The notes: generated by a model from the letters alone, not told the origin. A stretch of 64,000 bases of DNA from Mytilus californianus (GCF_021869535.1 NW_026262712.1:51318884-51382883), one strand, 5' to 3'; shown: positions 1 to 10,940, numbered from the stretch's first letter. Translations and numbers: made by a program.

Positions 1-1082
1 AAGAGGCAAAACGAAATACACAGAAAAGGCACCAGTCAGTGCAGACATGGATACACGAATTATCATATGTAGAAAGCCTTAGTAATGAGGTTAACTTATT
101 TCAGACAATCAAAGTACTGGACAAGAAAATTCACAAAGAGGAAACCGATATTTGCAATCAGAGAAAGCATTACAAAATAGAATTCAACCCAATTGGCAAA
201 AAAAATCTCCCCATTGTATTTCAATTTATGGGAAAAATTTCCGTTACAGAAGAACAAATGCACATAGTCGAGGTACATCACAATTTACAAGTACATGTAC
301 CTAAATCAAAGGATGACGACTATCAACGAACTCATTCGTTTCTTACATCAGTATTTGGATTAAATATTAAAATTGATAAATGCTGTTTTATTTCTGAAGA
401 AAGACTTCTCTTGTTTGGCGGCACAACACCTCATATCTTTGTATGTGGATATGATGGGACTGTTGTATGCACGGTAGAATTAGAGCATAAACCAAAGGAT
501 GTCGCCATCATAGACAGTAAACAGGCCATAATTACTTTATTGTCAAAAGGGTTCCAAATCTTAGACCTTATATCATTTACCTTAGGAAAATGTATCAAGG
601 CTAGTAAAAATGGATGTTCGGGTGTGACAAGTAGAAATGGACAGATATGGACGCACGATGTTTTCCGAACTATCGATCAGATTGATATAAGTGGTAATAT
701 ACTACGTAGTATAACAACAAAAGATTGTATAAATAATATTGTCATAGATAACAATGGCAATCTCTACTATAATCAATTTCCTCACGAATACAATGACGTA
801 TACCGTATGACACGCGATGGACACGTGAGTTTATTCTTTGGTCATTCAGACCTCCGCCGTCCGTGGGGCATCGATGTAGATGACAAGGGTAATGTTTATG
901 TAGCTGGTATGATGTCTAACAATATACACAGAATATCATCGGATGGAAAGGATCATCAAATCATATTGACAGAGAATGATGGGATAGATTATCCTAGGGA
1001 TTTAAATTACAACAGGGACACAAGACAACTTCTTGTTGTCAACGATCATATGAAAAGGGTTGACATATATAGTTTACCTTAG
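1..1082 (+). CDS. Group B TRIM-like protein, C-terminal part (coiled coil end + NHL-like propeller), cut by window edge
   Basis: The coding frame enters from outside the window (first full codon at 3-5), and 359 residues are visible before the TAG at 1080-1082. Alignment with 37449-38717 shows that the reading continues upstream, so a start at 39 would be an artefact (it is a GTG). Visible parts are the end of the coiled coil, a linker, and a C-terminal propeller of NHL-like repeats with motifs such as GIDVDDKGNVYVAG and HRISSDGKDHQIIL, ending in DIYSLP. Family knowledge suggests such propellers bind protein or RNA partners. Compared with its unit-2 copy I count by eye about 10 amino-acid changes against about 7 silent ones and no frame damage. 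An AATAAA lies 115 bp downstream. Whether its B-box portion is intact cannot be seen. Confidence 0.82.
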   Translation, partial: EAKRNTQKRHQSVQTWIHELSYVESLSNEVNLFQTIKVLDKKIHKEETDICNQRKHYKIEFNPIGKKNLPIVFQFMGKISVTEEQMHIVEVHHNLQVHVPKSKDDDYQRTHSFLTSVFGLNIKIDKCCFISEERLLLFGGTTPHIFVCGYDGTVVCTVELEHKPKDVAIIDSKQAIITLLSKGFQILDLISFTLGKCIKASKNGCSGVTSRNGQIWTHDVFRTIDQIDISGNILRSITTKDCINNIVIDNNGNLYYNQFPHEYNDVYRMTRDGHVSLFFGHSDLRRPWGIDVDDKGNVYVAGMMSNNIHRISSDGKDHQIILTENDGIDYPRDLNYNRDTRQLLVVNDHMKRVDIYSLP

Positions 1083-1196
1083 GATATGTGTGATGTATAA
1101 TACATTTTTGTGAATGGTATTAGATTATTTATATTCAGTTATATGGAAAAGACGTTTTAACACGAGAAAGATGTTACTGAAAGCAACAACTGTATT

Positions 1197-1202
1197 AATA
1201 AA
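1197..1202 (+). promoter_or_regulatory. Poly(A) signal AATAAA of the group B gene
   Basis: A canonical AATAAA lies 115 nt after the stop codon. It is conserved at 38832-38837 in the unit-2 copy. The 200 bp up to the next dispersed repeat hold nothing else. Confidence 0.55.
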
Positions 1203-1290
1203 AGCATAAATGGTTAATTCTTTGTTAACGTTAAGTAATAATTGTTAAAAAGTATTGATTGTAACTTTTTGTTAATTCATCGTTTTTATA

Positions 1291-1845
1291 AAAGAGAGGC
1301 GAAAGATACCAAAGGGACAAACAAACTGACAACTCCGTGGCTTAAAAAATAAAAAGACAAACAGACAAACAGACAAACAATAGTACACAAAACACAACAT
1401 AGAAAACCAAAGACTGAGCAACACGAACCCCACCAAAAACATATGCTCCGGAAGGGTAAGCAGATCCTGCTCCACATGTGGCACCCGTCGTGTTGCTCAT
1501 GTTAGGACATACCCGGTAATAATTCGGTAGGTCACATTCGTGAAAAGGGGACCGGATTGTAGTTACGACAGTAGGAACATATCCGATATCATCTGTGAAA
1601 CGTATATTCCATAACGGTCAACCAACTCGTGATGACGTCTGTAAAACTTACGAAGGGATGATTTCAACTTCACCACTTGGTTTAATATCTTCCCTGTGAG
1701 CAGCAACCCTCTATCAAGGAAATCATGATAGGAAATACAAGCCCTGGAATATCGTATAAACTGGGAGATATATACTCCGTATGCAGGCGCTGTTGGAATG
1801 TTGCTACATTGAAATGAAAAGTTCACAATTGGGAAGCGGAAAGCT
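1291..1845 (+). repeat. R1 dispersed repeat, long copy
   Basis: The sequence starts GAAAGATACCAAAGGGACAA, passes through CTCCGGAAGGGTAAGCAGAT and CCGATATCATCTGTGAAACG, and ends near GTTCACAATTGGGAAGCGG. The same family recurs here at 7340, 28510, 38926 and 45344 on this strand, and at 16015, 18300, 57812 and 60072 on the other. I recognise it as an abundant mussel repeat. It encodes no intact protein; open frames inside it on either strand are repeat-derived. Confidence 0.8.
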
Positions 1846-3195
1846 TTATTTTTCAGTGAGTAGAAGACCTGAATGCTTCATATGTTATATGCAGATACCT
1901 TATGTTATGAAGTTTCCCTCTGTCATATGTCCATTGTCCTTTACCCCATTTTCATGGTTCAGCCACTGCTGGAAAAAAATTGTAGTTTTTTTGTCGTGTG
2001 AACTTCTTATTTATTATGAGTAAAATGATAACCATCTTTTGGTATATGTGTTCCTTGCAAGGTCTACATGGCCGTCAGATACGGTTTACCGGACCTGGAC
2101 CTCATATCATGGATGAGTGATTAAGGTTAAGTTTTTGTGGTTAAGCCTATATCTTAGATACTATAGCAAAAGGTCAATTATATTAAGTGTATTAAATGAT
2201 TGATCAAGCAGCAGGTTTCAACTTACCTTGACCTCTTTTTCATGGTTCATTGGACAACGTTTAGTTTTTGTCGAGCCTGCGACTTCTGTCGCAGAAAGCT
2301 CGACATAGGGATAGTGATCCGGCGGCGGCGTTAACTAACTTCTTAAAAGCTTAATATTTCAGAAGGTAGAAGACCTGGATGCTTCATACTTTGTATATAG
2401 ATGCTTTATGATATGAAGTTTCCGTCTGTCATATGTTCATTGGCCTTGACCTCATTTTTATGGTTCAGTGACTACTTGAAAAAAAGTTAAGATTTTTTGT
2501 AATGTTAATTTCTCTCTTATTATGAATAATAGGATAACTGTATTTGGTATGTGCGAACCTTGCAAGGTCCTCATGCCTGTCAGACAGTTTTCACTTGACC
2601 TCGACCTCATTTCATGGATCAGTGAACAAGGTTAAGTTTTCGTGGTAAAGTCCATATATTTTGTGTATGGAATGATTGTAAGCCGTATAAGTCTGTCTGG
2701 CAGGTATCATCTGAACTTGACCTCATTTTCATGGTTCATTGGTCAATGTTCAGTATTCCTGGTTAACTTTGTTTCTTCGATACTATAAGCAATAGGTCAA
2801 CTATATTCGATGCATGGAATGATTTTGAATTGTACATGTCTGTCTGGCAAGGTTCATCTGACCTTGACCTCATTTTCATGATACATTAGTCAATATAGAA
2901 TTTTCATGATTTGGTCTGTTTCTTTTATACTATATTTTATACTATAGGCAATAGGTCATCTATATTCGGTGTATGGAATGATTGTATTAAAGGTGTTCAT
3001 GTATTTCAGCCTTGGTTTAGCTGCCCTTGACCTCATTTTCTTGGATCATAAATGTTAATGTGATACTTGTAGTTAAACTTTATAATTTAGGACTATCAAC
3101 ATAAAATCAATGGTCAGTATAGTGGGCGAGATTTTTCAGCGTGTGCACTCTTGTTGTTGTTTGGTCTATTTCTTACATACTGTAAGCAATAGGGC
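1846..3195 (+). repeat. R3 repeat: degenerate tandem array of ~130-165 bp units
   Basis: A core resembling TTGACCTCATTTTCATGG recurs near 1941, 2089, 2225, 2443, 2587, 2714, 2860 and 3025. Each core is followed by similar sequence (TACTATA..CAATAGGTCA, GTATGGAATGATTGTA). I read this as a diverged tandem array inside a larger dispersed element that ends near the motif CAGCGTGTGCACTCTTG at about 3135-3152. The unit-2 copy is 39481-41045. There is no coding potential. Confidence 0.75.
2270..2304 (+). repeat. Two-step hairpin inside R3
   Basis: GTCGAGC pairs with GCTCGAC, and the inner CTGCGAC pairs with GTCGCAG around a TTCT loop, with an AAA bulge. It is identical at 39911-39945. It is GC-rich in an AT-rich setting and belongs to the repeat element. 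Confidence 0.7.
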
Positions 3196-3230
3196 CATCA
3201 TATTCAATGTATTGAATGATATATAAAAAT

Positions 3231-3602
3231 AAGAAAATGTGATATGATTGCCAATAAGACATCTCTCCACCAGAGACTAAATAACATAGAAGTTAACAAC
3301 TATAGGTCACCGTACGGCCTTCAACAATGAGCAAAACCCATACCGCATAGTCGGCTATAAAAGGCCCCGAAATGACAAAATGTAAAATAAATCAAACGAG
3401 AAAACTTATGGCCTGATTTATGTACAAAACAATGAACGAAATACAAATATGATATACAGCAACAAATGACAACCACTAAATTACAGGCTCCTGACTTGGG
3501 ACAGGCACATATAGAATGTGGCGGGGTTAAACTAGTTTGCTGGCGCCAAACCCCTCCCCCTAACCTGGGACAGTGGTGTAACAGTACAACATAAGAACAC
3601 AC
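3231..3602 (+). repeat. R2 dispersed repeat
   Basis: The sequence begins near GTGATATGATTGCCAATAAG, runs through GGTCACCGTACGGCCTTCAA and CTCCTGACTTGGGACAGGC, and ends near GTGGTGTAACAGTACAACAT. Other members are at 41083, 22188 and (inverted) 23095, and the window ends in another at 63958. I recognise it as a very common mussel repeat. Frames on its minus strand are not genes. Confidence 0.8.
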
Positions 3603-5115
3603 TATACAAATATGTTAAAAGACAATAATTGTTTTATATACTGAATTAAACTAAACTAATTGAAGAATAAATTCCATTATTGGAAAATAATAAAACTTGA
3701 TAGACCAAAAGTGCCAAAATTTGACTCACGAAAATTTAAGCACGTCTCATTTTGGTAAACTACCAAAATATCTAAACCAAAAATATCTATTTTCAGTAAT
3801 ACTCGAAAGAGATCTTTCTTGATTACAAACTTGAGGTTCTCATTGATAAAATTATCGACTATAAGTTGGAGGATTTTAACTTCCAGGCTACATTGAAGCG
3901 AAGGGATCTATATTACAGCTTTAGATAAATTTTCAGAAAGAAAACGTTAGAGATCATTAAAGTGCAAGTTATATAGGTGCTTTCCTTTCAGGTCAGGACA
4001 CAATCGTCTTGAAAGGGTGTTCGAAAACAAAAACAAAAAAATGAGTCCTATCTCATTCCACATAAGGGTGAAGGTGGCAGCAGCGTGATGGTGACGGTGA
4101 TGGAATTGTAGTGATGGTGTTGACGATAGAATAGTAGTCACTGTGGTGGTTGGCGACATCTGCTGCTTAGGAACATGACATTTTAGCTACTGTTACTCTT
4201 GTCATGAGGTTGAGGGATCATTCGTGACCTCTATCTAAAATTATAGAAGTTATGGCTTCGTTTGTGTCTGTAAGCTTTGATTCCTATAGTTCATTCCATG
4301 TTTTTTGTCTTCTGTATATGGTTGATTTTGTAGTCCAATTGATTGCCCTTTTCCGGAAAATGTTGACACAATGGATGAAAATAGAGTGCTTTGTTGTGGA
4401 AAGACTCCTGACATTTTGGCAAGCCGTTGAGGAATTTAATCCCTTTTTTTTATATTAAAAATCATTTATTAATATTAAAATGTATTTTTCAACGGCTTGC
4501 CATATGACAAGACGAATTCGGAATTGCCTTCGCAGTTTTGGTTGGGGTAGTGGAGGTTGACTAATGCAGACTTTTTATGCATTCTGAAATTTCTTTTCAC
4601 ATAAAATGTGTACAAACATTTGTACAGAAAAACAAACCCGATAGATGTAGTCTATTCTATTAATCGTTGTCAACAAAAACACATTGTATTGTGTATAAAG
4701 TTACGTTGCTATGTGAATTTTATATGTGTCGTAAAAAAAGTTTTGTTTTGGACGAGAGACAACATAAAATTATGTATATTGAAGAGAGATTAATATTTTT
4801 ATGTGATTCTATTTAAAAGTGTTTTAAGATCCAACGAATAAATTGGTCTACATGGTTTAGAATATATAGTTCTAGGAATGTAGGATAATAAATACGTGTT
4901 TAAGAAAATGTACTTAAAACAAACATGAGGAACATAGATAAATCCTGAGCAGATTTATAGAGCTTTATGCGAAACGTGAAATCTTTAAATTTTTCTTTCT
5001 TTACTATTGGATATAATTCATGATAAGCGTTTCAGTCTTCCTTGAAGCTTTACTTTGAATGTAAAAAAAATTACATCATTTTCGCCTCGTTGATTGAAAA
5101 TAATGTTTACCATAA
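3603..5115. other. Gene-free AT-rich spacer
   Basis: No gene is recognised. It holds a degenerate GTGATG-rich tract at about 4065-4165 and the inverted repeat at 4418-4501. It is copied at 41455-42965. Short open frames here (for example 4252-4458) change length between the copies and are not credible genes. Confidence 0.6.
4418..4501 (+). repeat. Perfect 13-bp inverted repeat with 58-bp AT-rich loop
   Basis: GGCAAGCCGTTGA (4418-4430) and its exact reverse complement TCAACGGCTTGCC (4489-4501) flank an AT-rich loop. The outer bases TGACAT and ATGACA extend the pairing imperfectly. It is conserved at 42265-42348, although the loop carries a substitution there. It could be a cruciform or a small MITE remnant. 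Confidence 0.7.
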
Positions 5116-5770
5116 AATATGGATCTTTGGTCATGATGTGACTATCACATTATGCGATCCTTACTGATAAAGATTGGAAAATGCTTTTCAATTGGCCAGT
5201 GGTAAAGCTTAGTAATATATTTTAGATTTAACAAGTTTCTTTTGATAAATGATATATGGGGCATCCGTAATTCTGTTTATTGAACCCCGTTTTTTGCACA
5301 TATCATAGACCTATTAAGGTGTTTAATCATATAATCACGCCCTGATTATTATGGCCTCGCGAGTATAGTTAATATATATAATGAACATTTTATACAAACC
5401 TTAGTTAAAAGTTAAATTTAGTTATGTAGAATTTGAATCGGTAGAGTGAGCATTCGTGTTAAAATACCCGTACACAATATTATTCAACGTCATTGCTATA
5501 TTAGGAAAATGATAAACATGATCAATAATTTAAATCAGTTAGAACTTATATTACTTCCTAGACCGCCATTTTGTAATAAATTACTACAGAATATTTGATA
5601 TTGATTACGAAGGTAAGAATACTTTATACCCTCACGATTGGCACACCATTACCAAACTTGTAACACGTGGTTTCAGAGAATCTGGAGGGATCACGAATCA
5701 CCGTCGTTGCACAAAACAGCTTTTACTGAAGTACGTCACTAAGCTAATACATGTTAATAAGTAAAGTTAC

Positions 5771-5772
5771 TA

Positions 5773-5804
<32 letters not shown>
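5771..5804. repeat. (TA)n microsatellite
   Basis: A near-perfect TA run interrupted by one CA. The unit-2 copy lacks it completely (GTAAAGTTAC is followed directly by TTCAGTG near 43616). Confidence 0.9.
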
Positions 5805-7339
5805 TCAGTGTAAATGACCGGAGATATTCCCAACATTTTCTCCTAGTCCGTACACTGTACTGAACTTGCCTTTAAACTTATTTACCATATGATCTTATTT
5901 ACTACGTTCTACTGGGTACTGTTCAATCATTGGATGTCGTATGCTAACTCGTAGATATCTAATGCTGGCTCATTGTCGACTGTGGATATAAATCAAGTTT
6001 GGGTTCGGTTCGAGTTACAGTTTGACTTCGAGTTGAACCGTTATAGTTAAGAGTTTGAGTTAATCATGTATTCAAGTTAAATATCGAGTTGGAAATTTAA
6101 AGACATATTCGAGTCATACAGTTCCATGTTTACTTCGGATTGCAATTTAAAATCGAATTACACATTGTGTTAAATCTGGGACTAATAAATATATTGGTCC
6201 TAGGTTTTAGTAAAACTTAAAAGGAAAAACGCGAAAAAAAGTATAATATTGAATTTGTACATGAAAAGAGAGGAGGAAGATCCCAACGGATTTGCCCATT
6301 TTATGGAAGCAAGGCATTTTCACTTGCCTAAATAAACAGTTTTCTGTTTCTGTCATGACTTTTTAATTCAAAAGGTCGGGAGTGATATTATAAGGTGCTC
6401 TGGAAGGTTAAATGAACCATACTTCGATAGCGACAATATTATTCCCAAATGGTCAGATTCCATTTAAAAAATATGGTGAAGGCCATAATATATTTGATTG
6501 GTAATTGTTTACGCATGGTGTTTATAAATCTATAAATCCACGAGAATATATTCTTTTTCGTAATAACATTTAAGTATAAAATGATAAAAAAAAAGCAACA
6601 TGATCACAAAGGAACAAAAAATATAACGGAAAAAAACTTCTTAGTGAAAAGAACCAAAACAGTTGAATCTACAGAAATTCAGTAGACAATTATAATTATT
6701 TTGTTGTTTGGTTGTTGCACTTCTCTGAAGGTACTCGTCTCATAACCACTCAAATTGGTTGTTACTCAGAATCTATCTATTTTACATGAAAATCATTTTT
6801 ATTTTTATTGTCTTTTGAATTTTATGGCTTGGGTTTGCTGCTTTTCTAGACGGAAAGAATACATATGACTTTTGATGATGTGTTTTCCTTCTTTTATTAT
6901 AACATATATCAACAATGAACGTGAATGATTGATCTGACTTAAAATTGTCATGTGCTCCACTCAACTCTTTCTCTTTCTTGGTATATCAATTTCTTTTTTA
7001 TATAGTGATAAGATGAATATGAGATAAACATGCACCATCTTCCGATGTCATCTGCGGTTTGATCGACGGCCATTATTTTATTTCATTATGAATCATCTAC
7101 GTCAACTTTATAACCAAAATTAACCCCTCAGTTTTAAGATAACGCTTAATCATTTGACTAACAACACTACATTTTTGTGCTTCTTTGTTACATATTTTTT
7201 TTTTTTTTATAGTGATTAAGATTATAACCCAATGTTGACTGTTGTAGCCCTATTTTTGACATTTTTACCTTTTATGTCTGTTTAATTGTGTTCACACATC
7301 GTTGTCACTATAATGGAATTTGATGCGACAATCATACAA

Positions 7340-7623
7340 AAGAGGGACGAAAGATACCAGAGGGACAATCAAACTCATAGATCGAAAACAAACTGACAAC
7401 GCCATGGTCAAAAATAAAAAGACAAACAGATAAATAATAGTACAGAAGACACAAAATAGAAAACTAAAGACTAAGCAACAACAACCCCACCAAAAACTGG
7501 GGGTGATCTCAGGTGCTCCGGAAGGGTAAGCAGATCCTGCTCCACATGTGGCACCCTATGTTTTGCTTATGTTATTACAAATCCGGTAAATAGTCTAATT
7601 CGGTAGGTCACATTCGTGAAAAG
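7340..7623 (+). mobile_element. R1 element, 284 bp, with 6-bp target-site duplication
   Basis: The element is flanked by ATACAA at 7334-7339 and 7624-7629. The paralogous block has a single ATACAA at 36118-36123 with uninterrupted flanks, that is, the empty site. The element begins AAGAGGGACGAAAGATACCA and ends CATTCGTGAAAAG. It encodes no protein, so it is non-autonomous. The unit-2 copy is at 45344-45627, so insertion came before the 37.6-kb duplication. Confidence 0.85.
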
Positions 7624-7629
7624 ATACAA

Positions 7630-7850
7630 GTGAGAGGTTTAGCTATCTATAAAACCAGGTTCAATTCACCATTATGTACATAAGAAAATGCCTGTACCAA
7701 GTCAGGAATATGACAGTTGTCATCCATTCGTTTGATGTGTTGGAGCTTTTGATTTTGCCATTTGATTATGGACTTTCCGTTTTGAATTTTCCTCGGATGT
7801 CAGTATTGATTTTACTTTTTAATCGGATATTTTTTTTTATACTAGTACTA
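7630..7850 (+). repeat. R6 dispersed repeat
   Basis: The sequence contains ACCAGGTTCAATTCACCATT, CCTGTACCAAGTCAGGAATATG and a T-rich end near TTTTACTTTTTAATCGGAT. Copies lie at 36124-36345 and 45634-45815. I recognise it as a common mussel repeat. The 62-aa frame inside it is not a gene. Confidence 0.7.
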
Positions 7851-8668
7851 CTTTCAATGTGATTAGTACCAGATAAATGTACCAACCTTATCCACTTAGA
7901 TACCATAGCCAAATGGACTTATCTAAGAAGAAAAACAAGAAATAACCGATAAACTTGTGAATAACCTATCTCGATATAGGATTAAAACTCGACTCATATT
8001 TACGCAAATAAGTCCTCCAACTCAACCCACAAGTTAACGCGAACTATAACTGAAACCTGATGTCCATGGTTAGCAACATTCCCGGTTTACATCAACACCC
8101 ATCAATCTTTGTTTTTGACATTTTTGAATTAAGTTTCGAGTTAATATATGCCGTTTTGCGCTCGTCAGGAGAATTTTCGGCCAAAAACGTTCATTTTTTT
8201 AACCGGAAAACATTTTAAGGACATGAAAAATAACTAATAAACTTAAAACGGATGACATGATAAAAATGTTTATTTAGTAGGAACATTTAATCAAGGTACA
8301 CAATAGTTCAACCCGTTCATAAATGACGAAATCATTAAAAACAAACTAATCAGGCAAAGTGGAATTTATATGAATTTATTTTTTTTGCTTAATAAAGATC
8401 TTGTTTGGTTCATATAGTGGGTAACGTTGCAGCGTATTTTTGACTTTCCAAATGTTTTGGCTTGAGCGCTTTGGACACACGAAATAAAGTAAGTATTATG
8501 CTGAACAGTAGAATTGGATAGCTTAACACTTAATACTTCATTGTAAAAATATCTTTCATATTATGCAAAATTTGCCTCTTTTTCTTCTTCAGAATACTAG
8601 TATCGGACTGAAAAATGTGTTAACGAAATAACGAGACAGACGCATATTCGAAAGACTGCTAAAAAAAA

Positions 8669-8676
8669 TATAAAAG
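8669..8676 (+). promoter_or_regulatory. Candidate TATA box
   Basis: TATAAAAG lies 36 bp before the ATG at 8705 and is conserved at 37171-37178 and 46645-46652, where the flanks differ slightly. A strong pyrimidine tract ending in AG (about 8572-8593) lies just upstream, so an intron acceptor rather than a promoter is the alternative. Confidence 0.4.
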
Positions 8677-8704
8677 GCATTCGCAAAGGTTCACTGATGA
8701 TTTA

Positions 8705-8971
8705 ATGCACCACATAACGTCATCATTGGCACTCATACCGCATCTTCTTATATTTATAGTACTTCATCTTGACCGTGATCTAATTTACTCTTGTTTCAAA
8801 ATGAGTAACTGCGATGTCCATATCGACCAAAGGACCATTCTCTACTGCACCCAACATGATAAGATCATCTGTGAATTATGTCTTTCCGACACCCATAAAA
8901 ACTGCAAATTCATCATTTCTATAGATCAAGCAGCAAAAGGCGTTAACAATGGGACTGCTTTAGACTATTAA
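8705..8971 (+). CDS. B-box 2-only TRIM-like fragment (truncated gene)
   Basis: An 88-codon frame. The homologous core begins at the ATG at 8801 (MSNCDVH) and contains a complete B-box 2: C-x2-H, then C-x2-H/D, C-x2-C and H-x2-C in CDVH, CTQHD, CELC and HKNC. Homology to the full-length family continues through GVNNGTAL and stops abruptly at 8967, where the family reads into the coiled coil but this locus reads DY and a stop. No coiled coil or propeller follows. Residues upstream of 8801 match the B-box linker only weakly. It is either a truncated pseudogene or a small B-box protein able to pair with longer members. The unit-2 copy (46681-46947) keeps the same frame with only a few changes. 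Confidence 0.5.
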   Translation: MHHITSSLALIPHLLIFIVLHLDRDLIYSCFKMSNCDVHIDQRTILYCTQHDKIICELCLSDTHKNCKFIISIDQAAKGVNNGTALDY

Positions 8972-10770
8972 GAATTTGACTATATGCCTTATGGGATCAC
9001 TCCTATATGTATTAGATTTTTTTTAAACACTTCTAATAATGTGCAATAAAACATATTTTATAAAATTTGAATAATTTTTCTGAAAATGAAAATAATCTAC
9101 AAGAATATAAAATATACTGATCATTTATATTTTATATTCTATAAAGTGGGACCAAGAGTCACAATGAGTTTCTTCAAAGTAAAAGAGCCTATGTTTCTTA
9201 GTTGAACAGTACAGTACTGCCTAGAAAATATCCTACAGAAAAAAGGTAGACTCTAAGTTTAACACAAATATTGACAGAAAATCTGTAAAAAAATAATGCT
9301 TCAAATTCTAAGTGAATGTGACATAATTTTTTGAGTTTTAAAATCATTTATATTGTAAAATTCAACTAATAGATTATCTAGCACAGTAGCCCATGTCTAT
9401 TTTCTCAGGGTATTATAAAGATTACATGTATGAAAGTAAACTTTTTGAGAGAAAAAAATGGGGCTTCTTCTCTTCAGGTTCCTGTATCAGCTGCTTTACA
9501 TATCTATAAACAAAGTATTGTATATTTTACCTGAAAAATTGGATATTTATATCACAAATGAAAGTTGGTGGGACAAATCTTGTGAATTTTACTTAATGAT
9601 CAATGGATTATTAAATTTGATAATAATTAGCCATTTGAATAAATTCAATTTTGTAAAAACACATCTCTATGAATTAACTTCTTTTTTGACTTGATAAGCT
9701 AGTTTTTGCTCTTATTAATGTAGCTCACTTAGTAAAGAGATAATTAAATAAACAAGGTTTTTAACTTATAAAATATAAATATAATACTAATGACCTTCAT
9801 TTCCTTTTTCATGTTTTTTTCCTCCAGAAATTTTCTTTACAATGCATTTTCTATTGCTATTTTTTTGTGCTTTTGTCCATCCATAGGCTATCATTAATTT
9901 GTCAGATTTGTTTCTAGTTTGAATGAAAATTTCTAAGGCGTATAGTTTCAAACGCAATAAAGAAGATCTTTGTTTGTTGTTTCACTTTTCCAATGTGTAA
10001 ATTTTCACTGTGCACATGACCCTGACACATATTTGGTAACGTTATTTGACGTATGTTGAAAAAAGAAAACACAATGTCACCGTCAATTTGTGTAGGGGAT
10101 CAAAAAGGGGTTTATAAATTACTTTGAAATGGAGATATCGTATGGAATTGTGAAAAACAACAATTTTTAATCACAATTTCATTCATATCTTTAATAAAAT
10201 CAGTATTTTAGAATACTTTGGAAACAGGTACAATGAAAAGAAGTTGAACTTTACTGTTTTGAAGCAGAAACGCAGCCAAAACCAGGTACACATTGACATG
10301 ACTGGTGGTCACTAAAATTGATGTTTTACAGTAAAAAATGATGGCTTCAAAATTGTGTAGAAATTTGAAATAGGTTACTCGGTTTCATTGAAGATTATTA
10401 CCGTTCTTTTCCGTATTTGGATACGCAAACGTCAAGTTATCAAAATTCGATGTTTTTGGCGAACAAAAAAGATGGCTGATAATTTTTAGAACGGACAGGA
10501 TAAAGAAATAGTAAATACAAGCTATTTTGATAATGTATGTATGTCGTATTGAAACTATATTGGTCGCAAAATCTACAAATATAAAAAATGAATTATAATA
10601 AAAGCATGACAAGTTGAAAAAAATACTTTAAACGTCAATTTTTTAGCCGATTGATTTGGCGGACTTTTCGACGTCACGAACGACTGTAGCGCCACCTAAT
10701 TAATTCCCCCTGCTATTGTTGCTGATAGAGCTTGACGACAACGGACGTTTCCAAGGACTTGCTTTCCAAC
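8972..10770. other. Spacer without recognised gene
   Basis: AT-rich sequence found only here and at 46948-48740. It replaces the coiled-coil and propeller part of the truncated B-box gene. The open frame at 9458-9694 differs at about six of 78 residues between the copies and matches nothing I know, so I do not call it. Confidence 0.55.
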
Positions 10771-10804
10771 TGTACAAGTTTCTTTCTGTAATATAAAACA
10801 CTGT

Positions 10805-10940
10805 TTTACTAGTTATTCGAACAATAGCAAAGATAATGTTAACCCTCGACAGCAACTTCTTCACTCCACCTATCAGCGTGAAATTGCTGCTGCCTCGGGT
10901 TGCAATAAACTTGCTATTGTTCGAAAATATAGCTAGTAAA
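10805..10940. repeat. Long imperfect palindrome (fold-back element)
   Basis: The left arm TTTACTAGTTATTCGAACAA and what follows pairs with the right arm ending TTGTTCGAAAATATAGCTAG. Pairing continues inward through CAATAGC, AACCCTCG and CAGCA-type blocks, giving arms of roughly 50-60 bp around a central TCAGCGTGAAATT region. Copies lie at 23861-24000 and 48781-48916. Paralogy between 10.8-12.7 kb and 23.8-25.6 kb begins about 30 bp to its left. Confidence 0.75.

Larger units (their letters stand above)
5116..8590. other. Upstream block of the B-box-2 fragment; no gene
   Basis: This block recurs at about 34331-37100 (diverged, upstream of the group B gene) and at about 42966-46565 (close copy). 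Relative to the 34-kb version it has an extra segment of roughly 5.95-6.70 kb and the R1 insertion at 7340. It contains a (TA)n microsatellite at 5771-5804 and a cluster of GAGTT/AAGTT motifs at 5990-6150. No conserved long frame is present. Confidence 0.55.

Noticed and set aside
5990..6150. Cluster of GAGTT/AAGTT motifs resembling half-sites, with an inverse-looking cluster near 7975-8060
   Set aside because: Too degenerate to call a repeat array or binding-site cluster by eye; the first cluster is absent from the paralogous 35.4-kb block.
9458..9694. 78-codon frame kept in both units (also 47434-47670)
   Set aside because: About six scattered replacement changes between near-identical units, low-complexity hydrophobic composition and no recognisable motif; no evidence of protein constraint.
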